64,000 nt of DNA from Symbiodinium natans (taxonomy: Eukaryota > Sar > Dinophyceae > Suessiales > Symbiodiniaceae): the NCBI GenBank assembly GCA_905221605.1, contig CAJNDS010002613.1:62001-126000 (forward strand), given 5' to 3'. Below the pieces are notes generated by a model that had not been told where the DNA came from, did not search any database, and saw nothing but the letters and a program-made list of their open reading frames with translations. Both the position numbers and the translations under genes were made by a program. Numbering within the stretch: position 1 is the first letter of the stretch; every line of letters starts with the position of its first letter. Positions 8,961-21,348 of this stretch are shown piece by piece.

Positions 8961-9309
8961 TCAGGAATAAGCTTTAAACAATCAAGGAGCAGAGCGGAGC
9001 GGAGAGGCCAAGTATATGTGGGTTTTACAGAACGGACACTACGTTGTCAATACCGCTTCTGTTTCGCATGGCATCCTGACCAGAATACAATGCGTCGGCA
9101 ACTTCCATACACTGTCCTTACGGCGGGTCCTAAAAGGGTACCATATATACATATGTGTATAGATGATTGCGGCTGGCGGTTCGCCAGTCTCACCGTATCC
9201 TCCCCCCCCCCCCTTCACCATCAAGCACCCTTACATGGGCTGCTCCTTTCCTCGCTACGAGGTGTTTCTAAGTTTCGCAAAATTTGCGAGACTGTAAAGC
9301 ACGCCGAGC

Positions 9310-9720
9310 TAAGCCTTAAAACCATAAACTCTAAACCTGAAACCCAAAACCCCAACCCCCCAACCACACCACAAGGGGTGGAAGGGGGACCGTAAACCTT
9401 AAACCTTAAACCCTAAACCTACGCACCGTGTGACAGCTTAGAAACCCTAAACCATTCTAAACCCTAAGACTTAAACCCTAAACCCTAACCCCCCCAACCA
9501 GGGGACTACATCACATGGAGGGAGGGTACCACGGGGTGGGGGGGGCACCGGGCGTGCCGTGTGAGCTGTGCGTTCTCCCTCCATGGTATACGCACTCCAC
9601 GCCCTTTCCTAACCCTAAACGCCTGACACCCTAAAGCCGAAGCCCAAACTCTAAAACCCGACAACAATAATCCCCTGAGGCCCAAACCCTAAAAACCCCA
9701 AGCCGTAAAAATTCCACCCC
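9310..9720. repeat. second CCCTAAA-type tract with C/G runs
   Basis: CCTTAAACC, CCCTAAACC and CCCTAACC words recur on the plus strand, interrupted by runs of C and G (for example near 9351 and 9535). It continues the telomere-like block after about 350 bp of unrelated sequence. No coding evidence. Confidence 0.65.
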
Positions 9721-9769
9721 ACACGGGGGCGGGGGAGGGATGGGAGGTTATGGGAGGGTCCATGGCTCT

Positions 9770-12700
9770 CCTCCACGGCCTTCTGGTCTTTGAGCAGGAG
9801 CTCCCTCTCCGCCTTGACCTCTCGAACTTTTTGAACGGTTGAACGGTGACGTGCGGCATGAGTGCCAAGATGTGCAAGACTGTGCCAAAATTCTCAAGCT
9901 GACTCGGCAAGACATTCACAGCACAAAGAAGCCTTTGTCAGGACATCCCGCCGTTCCTCATGAAGATCGGAGTACCTTGGCAACTCTTGAGGCAAACCAG
10001 AACGTACGTTCTCTGATCAGCCTCAGCAGACTGAACAGGATTCGCCATTTCATGCAGAGGAAACGTGGGTGGCTGGGACTTGCAACTTGTCTCTGTCCGG
10101 GTTCTCGGGCGGTACCGGCATGCGTCGCATCTCCTGACATAGCAGAATGCTTGACATGACTCACTGCTTTCCGACTTCGGCTAAGGTGACACTTTGTCCT
10201 TCTCACCCATGCCGCAGGCTTGCCGGAGAGCATCCAAGTCCTGCGTGGCGAGAACACAGTCGACCACATACAGAACACGAGGCAGCACAGTCAAACATGT
10301 TCAAGCACGCGTGAGAAGCCTCCTCGACGAGCTTCACTTCTCGCGTGACGAAGACCAACTCATCCTCGCGTCTTTGCCAAGAACAAGATTTGGCCAGAAA
10401 CCTATGAAAATCTGTGAACCTGACAGCTTCCACAGGTCAAAAAGCGCTGCTTGTCATGCTCACCTGCAGGTATGAGATCCGGCGCTTGGTGGCAGCGCCC
10501 TCCGACTCCATGTTGCGATGGCGTTCCTGAACCTTGTTGAGAGCAGGGAGTCCCTCCTTTGCTCAAGTACCCAGCACAGCACTGCGCCTCGTCCAAGCGC
10601 CCTTTGGCTGCTCGCAGCGCTTCCTTCGAGTATCTTCGAGTGCAAGCTTAAAAAAAGCAAAAAGATAGCGGAGATCATCGTAACTGCCGTAACTGCCGTA
10701 ACTGCCGAAACTGCCGTAACTGCCTTCCCAGGTGAAAGCAACAAAGCTGTTGTGCCTCGAGCTCACGTCGGCGGTCCAGCCTTGCAAATCACGGTTGAAG
10801 GTGCCGTTTCAACGAACTTTCCGACAATCTGCCCCAAAGGCATTATCCTTTTGGTGGTGGACTGGCTTTCCAGACGCCGACGCTCCTCGAGGACCTGCAG
10901 ATTTCGCAATCGTGACCAGCTGTGAAACTTCGACAAGCAATCCTGTTAATCTTGCGACCCGCTCAAGAGGTCGCAGGAATGTTATACGTGCATGCCCCTC
11001 GATGTCTCTACCTGGTGCACCTCTATAATTCTTGCCCAGCTAGAAGCACAAAGGACAGTACCGAAAACACATAAGTATCTATCTGGGCTGTTGTCGCTTT
11101 CCAGCCTCCTGGCAGAGCTTTCGTAGCTCATCTCCAGGCCCCTTGCAAGCTTCAGTGATGGGGAGGGAATGAGGATCATATTTGCGAGCCATGGCACAAC
11201 ACTGGATGCAGTCGTGAATCCGAACTAGCTGCGCGGCTTAAACGTTCAGGGTGAATTTCGAAATCATTGCTAAACTTGCAAAATTGTTCTTGTCTGAGGC
11301 AGGACGAAGCCGCCCGAGCTGGAGAAACGTGAGCAACGAGCACGCAGACACAGCTCACAAAAGAAAAGCCTGTTTGAGCCCACACAAGATGCCAGACAGT
11401 GCAAACTCGCACACCAACGGACCAGCAGATGAAGAAACGAGAGAGACAGCTCGAGCGAACGACCAATGAGGGTGTGTTTCCGCAACCCCACATCGTGCAC
11501 CCACATTTCATGTGTCAAAGTCAGGAGGCATGAGCCATTCAGATAAGAAGACCTTTGCAGCCGAAACGAAAGCCTCAGCTGGTCTACTGACGAACAATGC
11601 TAAAACCAGGTAGCCAGAAGCCAACACGACGCGTGACAAAGCCCAAGACCCACAGACCTGCAGATTGTGGAGAGCTCTTGCCACAGCTGCTAAGACTTGA
11701 CAACCAGCTTCGGATGAAGGACGTGAGGGGCTTACAGTATTTGAATTTCACGCAAGTCACAGAAATAGTTGCGGGAGAATCTCGACGTGCTCAACTTGCA
11801 TTCTTGCACAAAAATCAAGTGAATCTGTAAGGATCGTGCTTCGCGAGAGACGAGCTTGAGCACCGTTGCCAGCTGGCCAAGCTTCCTGGCCACGCTGTTC
11901 GACGGATGCTTGCAGCGGTGCAAGAGGTCCCAAAACTAAATAGCAGCAGCACTTGGAGCAGTCTACAACAGCTTCAATTGATGGTCCACACCAATGGAGA
12001 GTCAAGCGAGTCGAGGCACACGTCTCAGGTAGTTTCATCTCCGCTGTGCGCTCTCGCCCTCTTTGGGCAGCAAACAATGATTCCCAGAACTCCAATCAGC
12101 ATCCTGTCCTAAAACCTCATGTACGAACCTTCTCCTGCCGTTGCCAAAGGCCGAGGGGTTGAGTCTCGCCCACCTTAATCACACTGTAACCAACCCAACA
12201 ATGAAGCAGTAGTGGCAAAAGCATCTTACAACACTACAGTTACAGAACTCACAAGAGCCAGCCATGTCACGCTGCACACGATTCTTGATGTGCATGTGCT
12301 GATATTGATATGTCTGGTGCTCCCAACCCACAAACCTGCAGAAGAACACTCACCATCCCCTGGAAGGACTGACAGTAAGATCCCAACACATTGCAACATA
12401 CTACTTCCGAGCCCGGAAACACACGCAGCAGTCTTAGTCGGAGACGCGCAGGTGCCGCACCCAGTGGAGAAGCACTGAGCACAATCAACACACATTCATG
12501 TTGGACCAAAGATGACGACAACTGGATCACGGTTGCTGTGGCCGTACAAGACACACTTACAACTTTGCCTGTGCAGACCTCCGAGTGCCTTGCTGAGGTA
12601 AACCGGTCTCTGAATCTGTCAGGCCACCTGTACGACACGCGGCCCAAAAGGCCATCTCACAGGAAGCAGCTACTTGAACTGGGCAACATCTTCTGTAAGC

Positions 12701-15296
12701 TAGAGGTGTGGGCATGAAGCGAGCTGCAGAACCACAGAGTGTTCCGCAACCAGCCACCAAGCAGTGTGACTCAAGCCATGTGAAGAGCTTTCTTTTCCAT
12801 GACGAGATGCCCGCATGTTGCTACCGCTGCTCTGCTGCACCGAGCCTGCCGGAGGACCACGAAAACTGGCACTGGTGTCAATAGTGCTGAAGTCCTCGGT
12901 CAGCCCCAGCATCCTATGGGAACTCGGCATGAGGCGCAAGGACGCCGCTGTAAAGCCCATGCACGCTTCCCACACTTAGTAGCCACAAACATGTGTGTTA
13001 CGTACCTCCTTTTGCCTCTGAGCAACCTCCTTGCGTGGCCGAACTTGCACGAGCAGCTCCACACCTCGTCATACGTGCTTTGGTGCGCAAGCTGGACTGT
13101 TCCTTCATCGACCTGCCCCCGTCTCAAATCTCCTTTGATGTCCCGTGTGCACTTCAGGGCTGTTTTTACTGAGCTAAGTTGTGAGCTTGTGAGCTTGGCC
13201 TTTGCCTTCCAAGTCCCCAACGAGAAGCCAAATTTGCCTGCTGCTCCACGTGCACCTCGACGGGCAAGGATTGGCCATTCCGAGCCTGCACACGAACGGG
13301 GCACAGCAACATGCAGTCATATCGCTGCAGACCGACAGGCTACACAGGCCCAATACATGCTCACAATGTACAAGACATTCAGCTTGACCTGGTCTGCGAG
13401 GGTCATGGCGCACACAAACTCTCTAAGCCTGCCAAGACGTATTCACGCCATGACACGTCGTGAGATGGACTGTGTTATTCTAGTGTCTACCCCGACAGTT
13501 TACAATGAAGACACCATATGATTCCATGTGGCATCATGTGACAGCCATTCTTAACTACATGCCATATGATCCAGCCGCATAGAATGCTGCACACCACCAC
13601 GGAGCAGCCACCGAAGCCACACCGTGGTGCTTTTTCGACTGAAATCACGCCAGCTGCACGAAAGGCGACCATCACGGTCCAAATCTGACAGGTCCCAGAT
13701 GGTTTCCAGCAGCTGCTCCTGTTGCTTCCCAAGACATCAACAGATCATCAACACATGATGAAAATGACGCGCGTATCAGCAACGACGGCAAGATTCAGGC
13801 ACGAATGCCGATGCCATTATGTGCCTCCTTGTTGATCCCACTTGTCCTGCAATCCGGTGCGGCGCAGCAACCTCTGGCTCTCTGCTGCATCCACGAAACC
13901 ATCTGGTCCACGTGACCTCGAAAACGTGCAAGAAACAGAAATTTGCACAGCGCACTGCGATGACGGTGGGAAGGCGCGTTCTGTATGGGAAGCAGCATTA
14001 CATCAGATCCGAATGTTATGCTGCACCACACGTAGCACGCACCCCTTGCATCGGCACGCGAATCCTGCTAGGCTCTGTCACTGCTAATCTGGCCTTTCAA
14101 AGGTTTGCGCTAAGCGCTCACATTCCTCCTGCACACACGACGTGAGAGTGGCTGAGTGGCTCAATGGCTCAACTGATCTGCACAGCATACGGTTTGACAT
14201 CTCGCAAGCGCACAACTTAACCTCCTACAACTCATGTCTGTAGCAACCGTGCACGCGCTGTGGTGCAACAATGCATCCTCTGAAAGCGCAGGAAGATCGC
14301 CGCTTGGTGTGGCAAGTGCCATAGCTCAATGCCAGCATTCAGAAGCTTGGTTGTTTGCTTGGGCGCTAGCATGGCTCCAGTAGTCACCGTGGCATTCTTA
14401 AGAGGTGAGTTTTGAAACTGGGCATGTTCTGCGAATTTTAAACAACCGGAACGCGTATTGCCAACGCAGCGAATGATGCGCAATGGGTTGTGCTGACCTC
14501 AATACATGCAATGCAAGCAACATCCAACATGGTACATCCTTAACTCTGGGAGCAACACAGCAGCATCAACACAACAATAAAAACTTCGCAGACTGTGTGG
14601 TCCTCAAATCTTTGTATGTGCTAGACAGGTCGCTGGCCGCCGACTTGAAGATTAAATTCAGAAGCGTCTGGAACAAGCAGACCCGGATCGGGCCTCCTTC
14701 CCCCGAACCCAACCCTTCCCCCTGACGCCACCCCCGCCCTGTGGGACCCCCCCCAATCGCTTGCAGGAGCGGCAAACCGATGCTGTGGAGGGTCCCGCCA
14801 GTCGGTGGCGTGCCCCTGCCGCCCCCCCCACCCGCCAACCCCCCACCCCACCCCACCCCACCCCCCAACCCCCACCCCACCCACACCCCATCCCCCAACC
14901 CCCGCCCACCCCCCACCCCCCCCCCCCCCCCCACCCCGACCCCCCCCACCCCCCCCCCCCCCCCCCCCCCCCCCCCGACCCCCCCCCCCTTTGCGAAACC
15001 CGCTTTCCTCCTCGGCTGCCGAGGCGGCGCGCGCAAGCGTTTACAATTAACGCATGACCACATGATATGAAAACCAAAACCATCTTCAAAGAACATGCAC
15101 TTCGGCGCTTCCTGTGCGAGGGCCCAGCCAAACCTGCCGAGTACTTCACGGAGGTTTACCATTGGCCGCCTTTCCTGTGGGAGGGTATCAGAATCCTCCC
15201 GGCAAGACACTCGGCAGTGAAGAAACTTGGACAGCAACCGCGTCCACCCTCGGGTTTCTTACCTTGCTTGCTGGGCTTGAGCTGCGCGGAGAAAGC
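9770..15296 (-). CDS. candidate multi-exon host gene, coiled-coil rich, unidentified
   Basis: Short minus-strand segments bounded by AG acceptors and GT, GC or GA donors read as charged, helix-forming protein. Approximate exons: 15263-15296 (ends at GTAAGA donor), 15112-15174, 13872-13916 (VDQMVSWMQQRAR), 13030-13159, 11830-11935 (ARKLGQLATVLKLVSREA), 11090-11142, 10848-10894 (VLEERRRLESQ), 10582-10623 (EALRAAKGRLDEAQ), 10464-10561 (NKVQERHRNMESEG, CTGCAG|GTGAGC donor), 10320-10371 (REDELVFVTREVKLVEE), 9770-9818 (VKAERELLLKDQKAVEE). Frame phases do not all agree in my hand assembly, so the exon list is incomplete. Codon choice and coil character are consistent across pieces, which is why I read them as one gene. 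Family unknown. Confidence 0.4.
10679..10726. repeat. 9-bp tandem repeat (GTAACTGCC)
   Basis: About five near-perfect copies of GTAACTGCC, one with GAAACTGCC. It lies in a presumed intron of the surrounding candidate gene. Confidence 0.85.
14741..14995. repeat. cytosine-rich low-complexity tract
   Basis: About 190 bp of nearly pure C with A interruptions (CCCCACCCC words) on the plus strand; the minus strand is a run of G tracts able to form G-quadruplexes. Open frames across it give Pro/His or Gly-only peptides and are not genes. Confidence 0.9.
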
Positions 15297-15299
15297 CTT

Positions 15300-16970
15300 C
15301 GGCGAAAAAAATAACAAGACCAACTGCAAGAGCCCCGGCGGGTCTCGATATGGCAACACACAACATCGTGCACTAATTAACCAACAAAAACAGGCGGAGC
15401 CAATCCGTCGTCAAGTCCAGTGACAAAAGGCCATGCCTGATCACATGCATGCGCGCAAAAACAAACAACCACGGGAAATGAACAAAAATCAAAATAACGA
15501 AATCACTACCAACGCTAGAAAGTCTGCTGATTGTTGTTTGCATAAAGCCGCGCAAACGCATCCGCGCTAAGCCGAACTGATGCAGTATTAGTGAGGACCT
15601 GCGGTTTGGGGCGCTTGGCCTGGCAGCCAAGAAGGGGTGCGATGCCCTCCCTTCTTTTGCTGGCATGCACGACTTGCACAGGTTGAAACCCGAAGATGCA
15701 AGGCCGTCGTTCACAAACGCTTAAGCAATAAAGACATGCTCCGAACTTTTGTCCAACACGAGCTCACAACTCTGGCAGGATTCTTCGCAAGTTTTCTTAC
15801 CCGCCGGTATAAAGGCCTTCTCGCTCATGTCGTCTCAACACCATGCGCAGACCAGCAAGTTGTATTCCAGTGCCAGATGTAGCGATGCAGGATGCAATTC
15901 TTTTCATGAGATTCTTCAAATTGTGGGCTCGAACTTACATACTGGTTCGGGGCGCACCAATGGCATCGCCAAGCAAGTCCCATACGTGGCAGCGGAAACA
16001 GTCAGAAACACTGATGAGATGCTATCGCCTTCTGGCCACTAACTTGGATGATGGTTCGGCAAGTCGGCAAGTCGGCAAGTCAGCAGCCCTCACTCCTCGT
16101 GCCCGCCCATACTTCCCCCCTGCTGACATGCAGCATCATGAATACCCCAAGGCTGGAGAATGAGTCGGTACTTCGGACAACGAAGGGGCACACGACCAAG
16201 GTGTTGTTCAGAGATGTGAGGGGCGGAAGCCAGTTTCAAGCAATGTTTCAGGCAAACATGTCGCAGATTCTCCCTGGGACGGTCTTTCCATTCATAAGAA
16301 ATACGGCATTATTTTCACGCCATCACCATGCGTTACCGGAGGACATGTGACCAGCGAGGATCACACCCGTGACCGTGGATGTGACCTGATGAAAATGTTT
16401 TGAATCCTCAAAGATGCCTTCGCATGCATAGTGAAACATGTGAGTGCATGAAATACTGCAAAACAAATCAAAATCATAAAATGGGGACTTTCTCTACGGC
16501 AACATAATCAACACCCCGCCTCGAAGCTACATTGAGCTCGCGGAATGTTTGCTTCGTTCGTTTTTGTGTGCCGGTGCCCCATAAGAAACAACAGCGTACC
16601 TAGTTCAAGATAGCACTCCAAAAGTTTCGGCGTCCTTCAAGCTCTGCGTGGAAGGTCTTTGGCTTAGCTACGGCTGCACTGTACAGCTACGGACTATGCT
16701 GCATCGGCTAGTAAGGACAGAGATGAGAATGCTTGACTGCCCCAAGCGGAGGCTTTCCAAGTTTTCAAGATGTGACGTCCCTGTCCAGCTGGACACACAA
16801 GAATTCAAGGAGTTGCCATGAGGCATACAAGGTCTCTTCAAGATCTTGCCACAGATTGAGATGGCCTAATCACCATTACCATCAGGACGTTGATGCCCTC
16901 TTCGGGTTCAGGGTGCTCCCACAGTACGAAAGTACTCCGCAGCCGCCGTGCCCCCTGATAGGGAATGAAG
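15300..16970. other. no confident gene
   Basis: A short tandem AAGTCGGC repeat is present at 16051-16082. A minus-strand segment near 15480-15585 (RMRLRGFMQTTISRLSS) could be a further exon of the upstream candidate gene but lacks supporting structure. Otherwise nothing recognisable. Confidence 0.4.
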
Positions 16971-16972
16971 TC

Positions 16973-17030
16973 GACAGCATGGGGGAAGGGGGCTAATTGT
17001 GGACAGCATGGGGAAGGGGGTTAATTGCCC
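16973..17030. repeat. 26-bp tandem duplication
   Basis: GACAGCATGGGGGAAGGGGG followed by CTAATTG is repeated as GACAGCATGGGGAAGGGGG plus TTAATTG with few changes. Local duplication with no evident function. Confidence 0.75.
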
Positions 17031-17860
17031 ATCCATCCTGCTGCAGCTGCTCAATGGTGCCCTGGACCTGGGTGTTACTCGCTTTGAAGCGGGGGCCCTC
17101 CTCTTGGGCGCAGTCCACAACTCTCGAAAAAGTACGAAAACGGTAGATCGCCACTCGACCCTGATAGCCCAAGCCGCCGACAGGGAGGCGGATCGAAAAG
17201 ACCCAAGCCGACACGCGAGATGAATTCCGGCAGCTTCAGCTCTCTGAACGCATGCGTGCTGGACGATAGGGCAAACTTTACCGTCATTTCTCTGCCATCA
17301 TGAGGTGGAACTGCTAGAGCTACATGCTCACTGACCAGGGGTCACCCAGGAGCAATACGTACAATCGGTTGCCAGCCTCTGGGGGCTTGACGGTAAAGCC
17401 GGTCGCATTGCATAATGAAGACGCATACGCCAAACGTCGGGCCAGTGGAGCACGCCGTGGTGATGGCCTGAACATACCTTCGCAACCCACCAAGGTGATT
17501 CATCAGAAATTGCCGGAAGCGGGTGGCGTCCCAACTGGAAGGGGCCGTGTTATGGAGCGGGCAATCCTTGGAGGTCTTTCTTTGCCAGCATCGGAGTGGC
17601 CTGGCAGGTAGGATTGCAACTGTGTGACCACCTCATCATACTGCGAGACAAACCCGATTTGCTGTCAGCAGTGATCGCATGACCAAAGGTGAGGACCAAA
17701 TCCACCAGTAGCATATCCAGAAGGCGACTTTGGCCAATTGAACCAATTGGTTCTGTTGCTCACTGATCCAGCGGCAAGTCTCAACCCACCGCCCTGACGC
17801 ACTGCGAAGAAGCCTGGAAAGCAAGCAGTCATGGAGGTCCATCGGGCAAGATTAAACGGG
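16990..17860 (-). pseudogene. decayed second copy of the 45-49 kb helicase-type ORF
   Basis: The minus-strand frames give RSASGRWVETCRWI, matching RSPAGRWMETCRWV in the large ORF at 45801-49094. They also give a HAFRELK plus RVGLGLFDPPP stretch matching QAFRERK plus KVGLDLFGTPP at 45.6-45.7 kb. The nucleotide sequence GGCCAGTGGAGCA near 17441 also has its counterpart near 45892. Gene order along the strand is preserved, but stops and frameshifts are frequent, so this is a dead fragment. It shows the large 45-57 kb unit belongs to a multi-copy family. Confidence 0.65.
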
Positions 17861-18092
17861 CGCCTCTTTACTACATTAGCAGCCAGCGAGCGTAAACGGA
17901 GTCGTGACCACAAAGAAGCAACCGCAAGCGCAGAGGCCCTTATTGCAAGACAACTCAACGCAAGGCCAGCTAAGTGAGACCAATGAAAACAAGAACCGGC
18001 ACCGATCACTCAGCTGCCCGACACCCATAGCAATGCTGCGCCACGTCTGGTACAAACATTAAGCGAAAGAATGGTAGGCCGCAAGGCAAGGA
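17860..18092. repeat. dispersed repeat, copy 1
   Basis: Shares several blocks with 31925-32190 in the same orientation: AAAGAAGCAACCGC, GCAGAGGCCCTTATTGCA, CAATGCTGCGCCACGTCTGG and TACAAACATTAAGCGAA. Identity is clearly above chance, with indels. This copy lacks the long T run seen beside copy 2. Confidence 0.75.
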
Positions 18093-18246
18093 ACTCAAGG
18101 AACCTCTGTCACCTAAACTGCTCAACGAGTCCGTAGTAGACAGTCCCCACACAAGCGCCAGGGCCGCAGCCGTAGTAAAAGCATATCAGTACACTTCTTG
18201 CGGTTGAGTTGACAAGTAAAATGCGAATGCAGAAAGCAAAGTGCAA

Positions 18247-18462
18247 ATGCACACCAGACAAGCTTACAGACGCATGGCGGCCCTGCCCTATAATGCCCAC
18301 CTTGCCACCCTAAGAACCTTCCAAGTCCCAGCAGACCAATGGGCAGAAGCCAATCCCCTAGCCCGAATACGTCGAGAGCTCCTCGACCTCGAGCAGCGAG
18401 TTAACCGCCTAGAGAGGACCCTGCCCCCCTACGTTAAGCCCGATCGCTCCCCGCCCAGGTGA
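18247..18462 (+). CDS. short coiled-coil ORF, unidentified
   Basis: From the ATG at 18247 the product is 71 aa. The C-terminal half is a regular charged helix (ARIRRELLDLEQRVNRLERT) followed by a Pro-rich tail. The composition resembles real protein more than a shadow frame, and no better frame overlaps. It could be a fragment of a retroelement ORF, as its neighbour downstream is one. Confidence 0.35.
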   Translation: MHTRQAYRRMAALPYNAHLATLRTFQVPADQWAEANPLARIRRELLDLEQRVNRLERTLPPYVKPDRSPPR

Positions 18463-18498
18463 TCATCCGCAGCACTCGTGGCTTCAAGCGCGCTGCCA

Positions 18499-19075
18499 TC
18501 AGCTTGCATCCTTGGGCCCAGGCATGATAGGCGAAATTGCCATGGGATCCAACGGATCTTCTCCCCTGGCTTGAGGCTGTGGTGGACTAGGCTGAGTAGG
18601 CGGATGCTGGGCATGGAATCCTGGTCGAGCAGCTCGCCAGACTAATTGGCTTTGAACTTGTCGATCATGTCTTGCACTGCTTCTTGTGTTAGGCGTGGGG
18701 GCAGGGCCGGCCTCCGACAACTGGGCTTTTTTGTGGCACATGTCCAGGGCGCGTCGGAGGCGGGCGATTTCGACCGACGTGTCCAAGTCTCCCAAAATTG
18801 AGAGACTGATGAGTGGCTTCTGGCAAGGTTGTGACGAAAGCTGCTAGGCGATCCACGCTGGGGAATGCCCAGGCAAAATCAGCAATGGTTTGGTAGCCCT
18901 GATCTGACAGGGCAGTACACAGCAAGGAGTTAACACGGCACTCCCTGAGCAGATCCTGGAAGGCATTCGGGCAGTCCATGGCAAGGAGCGGGGACTGAGG
19001 GAACGCGTGGAGGGTACCGAGTTTGTCGACGATAGCAAATGCGCTGCACGTGCGGGGGCGACCCACTGTGTGCAT
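18499..19075 (-). pseudogene. retroelement ORF1-like fragment
   Basis: The upstream frame reads AFQDLLRECRVNSLLCTALSD then YQTIADFAWAFPSVDRLAAF. After a one-base shift near 18800 it continues as SVEIARLRRALDMCHKKAQ and a Pro/Gln-rich linker. Such short alpha-helical domains occur at the N-terminus of dinoflagellate retroelement proteins (from general familiarity, not a search). The fragment ends without a catalytic domain. It is probably a truncated element with one frameshift. Confidence 0.45.
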
Positions 19076-19220
19076 ACCTCTCGAGCGCTGGAGCTGACGT
19101 CATTTTACGGTGAAGCAGTCCCACACATAGGTGTTGGCGCCTATATGGGCAATCTTTACGTGGACAGGTCGTGTATGCACCGCTCTAAGTTCTACGCGGT
19201 GGCGCGTGCTCGCCGGAGCA

Positions 19221-19841
19221 TCAGATGCCGGGGACTCCTGATCCACTGAATTGACAGAAGATGCAGTTGGCTCGATTCACAGGATGGAAGCGCGTCGTAA
19301 CCACATGGATGCCACCGGGAGCGTTCCGCGATGCAGGGCGAGACACGGTGCCCACAGTAAAACTCTCCAAAGGTGAGGCGCCTGTGCCCGAGCGATTATT
19401 GACCGCCAGAGGAGCTCCCATGACCCGAGAGCCGTGACGAGATGAAGCGTGCATGGCTCTCCCCAAGTTCTGCAGCCTGAGAACCAGTCCAGAATCGGCG
19501 ACAGTCGTAGCAGGAGTACAAGAGCAAGCCGAAGAGCTGGAAGCGTTGGTAGTTGAAGCCATGACCGAAGACTGTGCAGCCGGTGAAGGTACCTCATCAA
19601 TGCGCAGCATGACCCGATTTGCAGACCAGACATTGTCGCCAATCTCCACACTGATGTCAACAGCTGGTTGCAAGTGTTGCGAAAGGACACCAACAAGGTC
19701 AATTTCAAGAGCCGATGGGGACCTGCTATGGCTAGATGTCTCCAGAGGTGCAGTATCAGCGAAGCCGCGCCTGGTCATAGCCACGACGCTGCGCAGAAGG
19801 GCCAGCGTGTAGAGGAGCATCACTTCGTGGATCATTGCCAC
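19221..19841 (-). CDS. Ser/Thr-rich ORF, unidentified
   Basis: A 206-aa open frame, Ser-rich in the middle with a hydrophobic N-terminus (MLLYTLALLRSVVAM) that could be a signal or membrane segment. No family motif is seen. The overlapping frames are also open over part of the region, so it may be non-coding. I list it only because no stronger feature occupies this stretch. Confidence 0.2.
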   Translation of the reverse strand: MAMIHEVMLLYTLALLRSVVAMTRRGFADTAPLETSSHSRSPSALEIDLVGVLSQHLQPAVDISVEIGDNVWSANRVMLRIDEVPSPAAQSSVMASTTNASSSSACSCTPATTVADSGLVLRLQNLGRAMHASSRHGSRVMGAPLAVNNRSGTGASPLESFTVGTVSRPASRNAPGGIHVVTTRFHPVNRANCIFCQFSGSGVPGI

Positions 19842-20290
19842 GTAAGGCTATGGCAGCCACAAGACGTAGCAAAGAGTAATGCGATCTGGCAAAGCAATGT
19901 ATAGCCACCGATGTAGCCTGCCACAGCTTGCGCGAAGTAGGAGCCAGAAAATCCCAAATCACGCAAGAGATCTGTGCTGAAAGCAGAGTTGCCAAGTCAG
20001 AAGTTGGATTGACGAAAACCCAAGCAGACATGCACAGCCCAAAGTGACAGCACCTATGGCTCAGATGAGATCGCAGGATCTCCTCTCCCACTACCTGACA
20101 CAAGCCGGATACACCGGAAAATAAGCTTGAACAGCTGACAGCTTCAAGTGAAAGCGAAATGCTGAGCCTGCAAAACTGCGTTCCCAAAAAACGAAAATGG
20201 TTCAGCAAGGAAAACTCAGCAAATCAGTTCGCTAGAGCCGCTAGAAACATTGAAGCATGTCTTCCGGGCTACAGACCCCAAACAGCCGCG

Positions 20291-21348
20291 TTAGAAACAC
20301 AAGCCATCCTCTTCAGGGTTGTAGTAGTCCCACCTCTGCAGCTCTGAAATGTTGGCTGCCGTGTGGCTCAGATCCCAGTCAGGGACCTTAGGCTTGCCCT
20401 CACTGAGCCACTTGAGCCTGTCGCTGAGCCAGGCGACCGGGAACCTTCGACTGCCCATCAAGTCCTAACTCCTTAGCCCAGGGCTGAGAAGTCAGCTCCT
20501 CAAGCTGGCCTGTCTGAAGGTTGGGCCTGCCTCCACACCAGCAGGCCGTTTCTTACTGCAGCCCTGAGGACCCACTCATCATAGAGGTTTTTGTCCCTCA
20601 TTTTCTGCTGAGCCCACACCACGGCAGTGACCAGCTCCTTTGCTCCGACTCGCCACACCTCAGTCAAGTCCCGTCTGGAGGCCTGAAACTCAGTCCTGAG
20701 CTCAACCAGCTTCTTTCTGACAAAGGACTTAAACTGCTTAGCAAAGTCGGAGTCAGTGATCTGAAGCTTGCTGGTGCACTTAGCAGCCACCAAGCAACTG
20801 ATCTGCTGAGCAGCTGCCATGGACTCAGTCGCAGAGGCTGAGAAAACAGAGCTGAAGCAGTCTCTCTGCCATCAGCTTGAGCCTGCAGTACCCAGCTCAA
20901 AATGACTGAGTCTACGTTGGCTGCAGGCTGAGACATAATGTCAACCTCAGCCACAAGCTCAGGGTGGCTAGCCCTCAGCTTTCTGTAGGACTCAAGAGCT
21001 CGTCCAACTGAGGCTTTAGCTGAGTGAGTGACGGTCTTACCGCCGACTTGAAAAATTCTCAGTCTGGACCCACTTGCCATCAGCACTGATGTTGCTGAGC
21101 CAACCACTAAGAGGCCCTTAGCCACGTGGCCTTTGATCTCAGTGGTGCTCTCAGCACAGACATCAAAAAGGACTTGTCTGGCCTCATAGGTGACGTGGTA
21201 CCTGTCCGCAGCTGAGAAGCCTTGTGTTGTCAAGCTGCCGGCCTGAGGCAGGGCAGCTCGTGCCTTGTCTGCCTGAGAGTTCTCAGGGGTCTGTGCTTGG
21301 TTTGCCTCTGGCTGTGCCTCAGCTGCTGCGTCCTTGCTTGTCTGAAGC

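Noticed and set aside
12799-13521. 240-codon plus-strand ORF
   Set aside because: Composition is scrambled and the minus strand has a better exon candidate (13030-13159) inside it.
14566-15237. Gly-rich and Pro-rich frames over the C tract
   Set aside because: They are homopolymer translations. Only the small exon-like segment at 15112-15174 was kept.
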